DNA of 10,939 bases, taken from JBBDWZ01 sp050732575 (lineage in GTDB: Bacteria > Gemmatimonadota > Gemmatimonadetes > Longimicrobiales > RSA9). The notes below the pieces were generated by a model, which was not told the DNA's origin, ran no database searches, and saw only the letters and a program-made list of their open reading frames with translations. The DNA lies in contig JBOHRF010000159.1 in the NCBI GenBank assembly GCA_050732575.1, positions 1-10,939 of the forward strand, given 5' to 3'. The stretch's first letter is position 1; every line of letters begins with the position of its first letter. Positions 6,650 to 10,939 of this stretch are shown here, one piece after another. The translations under genes and the position numbers were made by a program.

Positions 6650-7700
6650 GCAACAGAAGCGCGCATTCATTACCGGTATCACCGGTCAGGACGGATCGTA
6701 TCTGACCGAGCTGCTGCTCGACAAAGGGTACGAAGTGCACGGTCTGATTCGCCGCGCGTCGACCTTCAATACCGATCGGATCGACCACCTTTACGTCGAT
6801 CCGCACAATCCGAACGCCCGTTTATTTCTGCACTACGGTGATCTCTCGGACGCAACTTCACTACGCCGTGTGCTGGAACGGGTGCAGCCGGACGAGATCT
6901 ATAATCTGGGTGCGCAGTCACATGTGATGGTCTCGTTCGAGGAGCCCGAGTACACGGCCGACATTGATGCCGTGGGAACGCTGCGCATGCTCGATTCCGT
7001 TCGGGACTATGTGACCCGCACGGGCCGGTCCGTGCGGTTTTATCAGGCCGGCTCCTCCGAGGTGTTCGGGACCGCACCTCCGCCCCAGGACGAACGCACC
7101 CCGTTCCAACCGCGCAGTCCTTACGGCGTGAGCAAGGCCGCGGCGCATTGGTTTGCCGTGAATTATCGAGAGGCCTACGGGCTCTTCATCTGCAACGGCA
7201 TCCTGTTCAATCACGAGTCTCCGCGTCGGGGTGAGACGTTTGTCACTCGTAAAGTCACGCGTGCCGTGGGCCGCATTGCTTGTGGTTTGCAGGACAAGGT
7301 CTATCTGGGCAATCTCGAGGCGCACCGCGACTGGGGGTTTGCCGGTGACTACGTGTTGGCCATGTGGCTCATGCTGCAATCGCCCACGCCGGATGATTAC
7401 GTGGTGGCTACCGGACAAGCGCATTCGGTGCGCGAACTCTGCGAGATCGCGTTCGGCCAGGTCGGGTTGGACTGGAAAGAGCACGTGCAAATCGATGCGC
7501 GCTATCGCCGGCCCACCGAGATCGATGCGCTCTGTGGTGATGCCAGTAAGGCGATCAGTCGCCTGGGCTGGCGCGCGCACACCGGGTTCGAACCACTGGT
7601 GCGCATGATGGTGGAGCACGATCTCGAGTTGGCCCGCCAGGAATTGACATTGCGCAAGGCCGGTCACCAACTGACACCCCGGGGAGTGGCGGCCCGATGA
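6642..7700 (+). CDS. gmd: GDP-mannose 4,6-dehydratase
   Basis: 352 residues, typical length. It would convert GDP-D-mannose to GDP-4-keto-6-deoxymannose, the first step to GDP-L-fucose (also to GDP-rhamnose or GDP-perosamine). Motifs: ITGITGQDGSYL (10-21), VHGLIRRASTFNT (32-44; the RR and following residues mark NADP-using Gmd), HYGDLSD (64-70), NLGAQSHV (88-95), QAGSSEVFG (135-143) with the catalytic Ser-Glu, YGVSK (Tyr161, Lys165), and NGILFNHESPRRGETFVTRK, the signature Gmd loop. The GTG start lies inside the rfbA end (8-bp overlap) and has GGAG at 6631-6634, seven bases upstream, which supports it. The fcl gene follows in an ATGA overlap, so the product very probably goes to fucose synthase. 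No GDP-mannose-making genes (manA/manB/manC) are in the window. Confidence 0.96.
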   Translation: MAEQQKRAFITGITGQDGSYLTELLLDKGYEVHGLIRRASTFNTDRIDHLYVDPHNPNARLFLHYGDLSDATSLRRVLERVQPDEIYNLGAQSHVMVSFEEPEYTADIDAVGTLRMLDSVRDYVTRTGRSVRFYQAGSSEVFGTAPPPQDERTPFQPRSPYGVSKAAAHWFAVNYREAYGLFICNGILFNHESPRRGETFVTRKVTRAVGRIACGLQDKVYLGNLEAHRDWGFAGDYVLAMWLMLQSPTPDDYVVATGQAHSVRELCEIAFGQVGLDWKEHVQIDARYRRPTEIDALCGDASKAISRLGWRAHTGFEPLVRMMVEHDLELARQELTLRKAGHQLTPRGVAAR

Positions 7701-8632
7701 AAGCGGACGACCGCATTTATGTTGCCGGCCATCGCGGCATGGTTGGATCCGCACTCGTGCGCCGACTGCAGGCCGATGGCTTCAACAATTTGCTGCTGCG
7801 TACGCCCGAAGAACTGGATCTGACCGATCAGCGTGCCACGCTGGAGTTCTTTCGCAATGAGCGCCCGGATTACGTCTTCCTGGCCGCCGCGCGCGTGGGC
7901 GGTATCCTGGCCAACCAGACCTATCCTGCAGATTTCATCCGGGACAATCTCGCCATCGAAACGAACGTCATTCACGCCGCGCACCAGGCCGGTGTGCTCA
8001 AGCTCATGTTTTTTGCCAGCTCATGCGCCTACCCGCGGCTGGCTCCTCAGCCGCTGAAGGAGGAGTATCTGCTGGAGGGAGCGCCTGAACCAAGCAGCGC
8101 ACCGTATGCCGTTGCCAAGATCGCGGGCATCATGTTGTGTCAGGCCTACCATCAGCAGCACGGCGACCCGTTCTTCGCACTCATGCCCAGCAATCTGTAC
8201 GGCCCTAACGACAATTTCGATTTGCAGACGTCACACGTGATGCCGGCGCTGATTCGCAAATTTCACGAAGCCAAGCTGAAGGAGCAGCCCCAGGTCACCG
8301 TGTGGGGCACGGGCACGGGCCGGCGCGAGTTTCTGCACGTGGATGACCTGGCCGATGCCGCGCTCTTCCTCATGCCGCGGCTCCAGGGAGGTGAGCTGAT
8401 CAACGTTGGCGTAGGCAAAGATATTTCCATCCGCGAGTTGGTCGAGCTGTTGCGCCGCATCACGGGTTATGCTGGCGCGGTCGTTTGGGATGACTCCATG
8501 CCGGACGGTGCGCCGCGCAAGCTCCTCGATACTGCTCGGCTGACCGCACTCGGCTGGTCCGCGCAAATCCCTCTCGAGGAGGGCATTCGCGCCGTGTCCG
8601 GATGGTTTGTCGGGCGCACGCTGCTCGTCTAG
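7697..8632 (+). CDS. fcl: GDP-L-fucose synthase (GDP-4-keto-6-deoxymannose 3,5-epimerase/4-reductase)
   Basis: 311 residues, close to the usual length for this family. It performs the C3/C5 epimerisation and NADPH reduction that finish GDP-L-fucose. Motifs: VAGHRGMVGSALVRRL (9-24) for NADPH, LAAARVGGILAN (62-73), SSCAYPRLAPQPL (108-120), PYAVAK (136-141), LMPSNLYGPNDNFD (162-175), SHVMPALI (179-186). The residues matching the E. coli catalytic set (Ser107, Cys109, Tyr136, Lys140, His179) are all present one position later here: Ser108, Cys110, Tyr137, Lys141, His180. The start ATG overlaps the gmd stop as ATGA, and GGGGAG (7681-7686) lies ten bases before it. Together with gmd this is a complete two-step GDP-fucose module. 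Confidence 0.96.
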   Translation: MKADDRIYVAGHRGMVGSALVRRLQADGFNNLLLRTPEELDLTDQRATLEFFRNERPDYVFLAAARVGGILANQTYPADFIRDNLAIETNVIHAAHQAGVLKLMFFASSCAYPRLAPQPLKEEYLLEGAPEPSSAPYAVAKIAGIMLCQAYHQQHGDPFFALMPSNLYGPNDNFDLQTSHVMPALIRKFHEAKLKEQPQVTVWGTGTGRREFLHVDDLADAALFLMPRLQGGELINVGVGKDISIRELVELLRRITGYAGAVVWDDSMPDGAPRKLLDTARLTALGWSAQIPLEEGIRAVSGWFVGRTLLV

Positions 8633-8642
8633 GACGGCACTT

Positions 8643-9212
8643 ATGACGCTGCGCGTGACCAGCGGCAGGCTGGATGGCATCCGACGGATCGAGCCGACTG
8701 TTTTCCGGGATGTACGCGGCAGCTTCGCCGAATCCTACCGACAATCCGATTACGCGGCGCTTGGCCTGCCTCGCTTTGTGCAGGACAACATGGCCGTGTC
8801 CAACTACGGCGTGTTGCGCGGGCTGCATCTGCAAAACCCTAAGATGCAGGGCAAGCTCATTCTCGTGCTGCACGGTGCCATTTTCGATGTTGCTGTGGAT
8901 GTCCGCATCGACTCGCCCACCTTCGGCCAATGGGAGGCGCTCGAGCTGCGTGTTGAGCCACTGCGGCAACTCTACATTCCGCCCGGCTTTGCCCACGGAT
9001 ATCAAGTGCTGAGCGCGCACGCCACCGTTGCCTACAAGTGCACCGAGTATTACGACGCCGCATGTGAGCTTACTCTATCCTGGTCTGATCCTGAACTCGC
9101 CATACCGTGGCCCATCACCGATGCGCGTTGCTCCGAGAAGGATCAGCACGGTCTGACCCTGGCCGCGCTGCGTCGGCGCCTGCTGCCGCAAGTGCCGGCC
9201 GCCAAACCCTGA
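8643..9212 (+). CDS. rfbC: dTDP-4-dehydrorhamnose 3,5-epimerase
   Basis: 189 residues from ATG 8643, the family's normal length. AGGA at 8631-8634, eight bases before it, supports this start over an in-frame GTG at 8607 inside fcl. It is a cupin that epimerises C3 and C5 of dTDP-4-keto-6-deoxyglucose on the way to dTDP-L-rhamnose. Motifs: DVRGSFAESY (23-32), RGLHLQ with catalytic His62, QGKLILVLHGAIFDVAVDVR (69-88) with the conserved Lys71, PPGFAHGY (113-120), YKCTEYYD (131-138) with the catalytic tyrosine region, IPWP (154-157), SEKD (164-167) with the acidic partner Asp167. All expected active-site residues are present. It sits 10 bp after fcl, apart from rfbA, and neither rfbB nor rfbD is nearby, so the final dTDP sugar (rhamnose or another 6-deoxyhexose) is inferred. 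Confidence 0.94.
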   Translation: MTLRVTSGRLDGIRRIEPTVFRDVRGSFAESYRQSDYAALGLPRFVQDNMAVSNYGVLRGLHLQNPKMQGKLILVLHGAIFDVAVDVRIDSPTFGQWEALELRVEPLRQLYIPPGFAHGYQVLSAHATVAYKCTEYYDAACELTLSWSDPELAIPWPITDARCSEKDQHGLTLAALRRRLLPQVPAAKP

Positions 9213-9246
9213 ACGCAATGCAGCCGCGCAGCGCTGTCGGCTTGCT

Positions 9247-9267
9247 GCGCACGCTATTCACGTGCGC
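9247..9267 (+). other. Perfect 7-bp hairpin in the gap before the DAHP synthase
   Basis: GCGCACG, a 7-base loop CTATTCA, then CGTGCGC. A second GTGCGCG copy at 9271-9277 offers an alternative partner for the left arm. No T run follows, so it is not a standard intrinsic terminator. It lies within the 153-bp gap between rfbC and the DAHP synthase and could be a leader structure; chance in GC-rich sequence cannot be excluded. Confidence 0.35.
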
Positions 9268-9365
9268 GTTGTGCGCGGGTGGCCCCAGCTTTACAGTGCC
9301 AAGCCCACGGCCTACATTGAGAAAACTCTCATGAATGTGCGCCTCCAGCTGATGTCGAAGGACCC

Positions 9366-10394
9366 ATGCTCATTGTGATGAGTCACAACGCGTCGCCTGA
9401 CGATGTACGGCGCGTGATCGACACTATAGAAGAGATGGGGTACGAAGCGCGCCCTATTCCGGGCAAGCAGCGTACGGCCGTCGGTTTGATCGGCAACGAT
9501 GGCAAAGTCGACAGTGGTCGGCTCGAGGCCATGCCGGGCGTCCTGCAGGTCATTCACGTCAGCCAGCCCTACAAGCAGGTCTCACGTGAATGGAAGGCGG
9601 ATAACACGGTCATTGAGCTGGCCAATGGTACGCGCATTGGCGGCCCCGAGATTGTGCTCATGGCCGGGCCGTGCTCCGTGGAGTCGGAAGAACAGATCTT
9701 GACCATTGCGCGGCGACTGAAGAACGCGGGCGCCACGGTTCTGCGCGGTGGCGCGTATAAACCCCGCACATCGCCGTACGCGTTTCAGGGTCTGGGCAGC
9801 AAAGGACTGGAGTTGTTGTCGCGCGCTCGTGCGGAAACGGGCCTGGCCGTGGTTACCGAAGCGCTCGAGACGGAGATGGTCGATCTGGTTGCGGACCATG
9901 CAGACATCGTGCAGATCGGCGCGCGTAACATGCAGAACTATCCGTTGCTGCGGCGTGCGGGCAGAGCGGGCAAACCGGTTCTGCTCAAGCGTGGGTTGGC
10001 CGCCACGATCAAGGAATTGCTGCTGGCCGCGGAGTACTTGCTTGCGGAAGGCAATCCCAACGTCATCCTGTGCGAACGCGGTGTGCGTGGCTTTGATGAT
10101 CAGACCCGAAACCTGATGGACCTGTCCGCCATTCCTGTTGTGCATTCGCTCACCCACTTGCCGATCATCGCAGATCCTTCCCATGGCACGGGCGTGCGTG
10201 CCATGGTGACGCCCATGGCCAGGGCAGCCATTGCCGCTGGCGCTGACGGCCTGATCGTAGAAGTGCACAACGATCCCGATCACGCACTTTCCGATGGTGG
10301 CCAGAGCCTGTGGCCCGAACAATTCGAAGAGCTGGTGCAACAAATCCGCGCCATTGCGTCCGCCATCGGTCGCCCCGATGTGGTTGCCGTTTAG
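9366..10394 (+). CDS. aroF: 3-deoxy-7-phosphoheptulonate (DAHP) synthase, type I-beta with N-terminal regulatory domain
   Basis: 342 residues. It condenses phosphoenolpyruvate with erythrose-4-phosphate, the entry step of the shikimate pathway, in the cytoplasm. Residues 1-~70 form the ferredoxin-like domain (MLIVMSHNASPDDVRRVIDT start) that in the Thermotoga enzyme binds aromatic amino acids for feedback control. The barrel carries MAGPCSVES (99-107), LRGGAYKPRTSPYAFQGLG (126-144), QIGARNMQNYPLL (183-195), LLKRG (206-210), ILCERGVRGF (234-243) and THLPIIADPSHGTG (263-276). Metal ligands Cys103, His273, Glu299 and Asp310 lie one position after those of the Thermotoga enzyme. ATG 9366 is chosen because it keeps the first beta strand; AAGGA (9358-9362) is only three bases before it, and ATG 9378 is an alternative. 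This is the least expected neighbour in a glycan locus; KDO-8-phosphate synthase is excluded by the motif set. Confidence 0.95.
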   Translation: MLIVMSHNASPDDVRRVIDTIEEMGYEARPIPGKQRTAVGLIGNDGKVDSGRLEAMPGVLQVIHVSQPYKQVSREWKADNTVIELANGTRIGGPEIVLMAGPCSVESEEQILTIARRLKNAGATVLRGGAYKPRTSPYAFQGLGSKGLELLSRARAETGLAVVTEALETEMVDLVADHADIVQIGARNMQNYPLLRRAGRAGKPVLLKRGLAATIKELLLAAEYLLAEGNPNVILCERGVRGFDDQTRNLMDLSAIPVVHSLTHLPIIADPSHGTGVRAMVTPMARAAIAAGADGLIVEVHNDPDHALSDGGQSLWPEQFEELVQQIRAIASAIGRPDVVAV

Positions 10395-10410
10395 GCCAGG
10401 TTTGATTCCT

Positions 10411-10440
10411 CCCGTCGCGCCCGTCACGTCCGTCACGCCC
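10411..10440 (-). repeat. Three-unit 9-bp tandem repeat between the DAHP synthase and carbamoyltransferase genes
   Basis: On the + strand the units are CCCGTCGCG, CCCGTCACG and TCCGTCACG, then CCC. Read on the - strand they are GGGCGTGAC, GGACGTGAC and GGGCGCGAC, then GGG, the same unit type and period as the array at 1294-1323. This one is noncoding and lies in the 81-bp gap 36 bases before the next start. Confidence 0.7.
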
Positions 10441-10475
10441 GAAATGCCTGGTGTGTTGTGGGCGGGTTGGGCCCC

Positions 10476-10939
10476 ATGAATATCCTGGGCATCAATGCCT
10501 ATCACGCTGGGTCCTCCGCGTGCCTGATCCGCGAGGGAAAGATCGTGGCTGCGGCCGAGGAAGAGCGCTTCAATCGCAGCAAGTACTGGTCAGGCTTCCC
10601 GCTGCTGAGCATCGAGTACGTGCTGCGTGCGAGCGGCGTGGATGTACGTGAACTTGACCACATTGGCATTTCCCGTGATCCCAGCGCGCATCTGGGCAAG
10701 AAGCTGCGCTTTGCCCTGGCGCGCCGGTTGAGTGTGGGCGCGGCCCGCGACCGGGTCAGCAATTTGTTGGAAGTGGCACGCAATCCAAAGCGACACCTGG
10801 CCCGTCACTTCGCCCTGTCACCTCGTGAGTTGCGTGCCGAAGTCCACCATGTGGAGCACCACCGCGCGCATATGGCCAGCGCGTTTTTCGTCTCCTCCTT
10901 TCAGGACGCTGCCGTGGTCTCCGTAGATGGCATGGGCGA
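10476..10939 (+). CDS. O-carbamoyltransferase, NodU/CmcH family (N-terminal part, runs off the window)
   Basis: 154 codons are visible with no stop before the edge; full-length members are usually about 550-620 residues. Family members first make carbamoyl-adenylate from carbamoyl phosphate and ATP, then transfer the carbamoyl group to a hydroxyl of a sugar or antibiotic. Visible motifs: MNILGINAYHAGSSACLI (1-18), the actin-like phosphate loop at the N terminus; AAAEEERFNRSKYWSGFP (25-42), a family hallmark; HHVEHHRAHMASAFF (~127-141), the metal-binding histidine motif; and AVVSVDGMG at the window edge. The ATG is fixed by the canonical N terminus; no good Shine-Dalgarno is seen. The context suggests a sugar of the locus polysaccharide as acceptor. 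The C-terminal half, and any truncation, cannot be judged. Confidence 0.9.
   Translation, partial: MNILGINAYHAGSSACLIREGKIVAAAEEERFNRSKYWSGFPLLSIEYVLRASGVDVRELDHIGISRDPSAHLGKKLRFALARRLSVGAARDRVSNLLEVARNPKRHLARHFALSPRELRAEVHHVEHHRAHMASAFFVSSFQDAAVVSVDGMG

Noticed and set aside
6918..7754. 278-codon - strand open frame opposite gmd
   Set aside because: Antisense shadow of a well-conserved enzyme, with no ribosome site or domain signal that I can see.
9218..9334. Small 38-residue protein gene (possible signal peptide or lipoprotein)
   Set aside because: No Shine-Dalgarno, no proper lipobox, an arginine in the hydrophobic stretch and a basic tail; kept only as an observation about overlapping frames, not as a called gene.
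9366..10394. KDO-8-phosphate synthase or sialic acid synthase, as expected in a glycan locus
   Set aside because: The N-terminal ferredoxin-like domain and the GGAYKPRTSPYAFQGLG, QIGARNMQN and DPSHGTG set are those of type I-beta DAHP synthase.
10411..10440. CRISPR-like array
   Set aside because: Units are 9 bp and directly adjacent with no spacers; this is a tandem repeat.
9582..10505. 307-codon - strand open frame opposite the DAHP synthase
   Set aside because: The + strand protein is certain from its catalytic residues; the antisense product has no known motif and its Gly/Thr/Val part is just the 9-bp repeat read in reverse.

Overview
The window is GC-rich by eye and densely packed, with every recognisable gene on the + strand. 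It looks like part of a surface-polysaccharide (O-antigen, capsule or exopolysaccharide) locus of a Gram-negative bacterium. The opening partial gene ends in a FlgD-like / type IX secretion-type C-terminal module. Such tails are common in Bacteroidota and the wider FCB-type lineages (for example Rhodothermota, Gemmatimonadota, Krumholzibacteria- or Eisenbacteria-like groups). I cannot place the organism more precisely from sequence alone.

Layout. (1) 1-439: 3' end of a secreted, beta-sandwich-rich protein. (2) 436-2599: the ABC-2 polysaccharide exporter pair, a Wzm-type permease followed by a Wzt-type ATPase with a C-terminal glycan-recognition-type extension. (3) 2635-4500: an AsnB-type glutamine amidotransferase. 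(4) 4595-5569: an extended-SDR sugar-nucleotide epimerase of the UDP-glucuronate 4-epimerase type. (5) 5570-5782: a 213-bp gap with a strong hairpin. (6) 5783-9212: a tight four-gene block, rfbA-gmd-fcl-rfbC, combining two dTDP-sugar enzymes with the complete GDP-mannose to GDP-L-fucose route. (7) 9213-9365: a short gap with a hairpin and two tiny overlapping ORFs. (8) 9366-10394: a type I-beta DAHP synthase of the shikimate pathway. (9) 10395-10475: a gap containing a 9-bp tandem repeat. (10) 10476-end: the N-terminal part of a NodU/CmcH-type O-carbamoyltransferase, cut by the window edge.

How the genes fit together. The sugar-nucleotide enzymes would supply activated 6-deoxyhexoses (GDP-fucose, a dTDP-6-deoxysugar) and probably a uronic acid. 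The AsnB-like enzyme could amidate an acidic sugar and the carbamoyltransferase could carbamoylate one. The finished chain would leave through Wzm/Wzt, whose C-terminal domain may read a terminal modification. No glycosyltransferase, rfbB or rfbD lies in the window, so the locus must extend further or depend on genes elsewhere.

I found no RNA genes, CRISPR arrays, insertion sequences or clear rho-independent terminators. The least ordinary features are a shared 9-bp repeat family at two distant sites in opposite orientation, the coupling of a secreted-protein gene to the exporter genes, and the DAHP synthase placed inside a glycan locus behind a structured leader. I did not find convincing evidence of a wholly new system.
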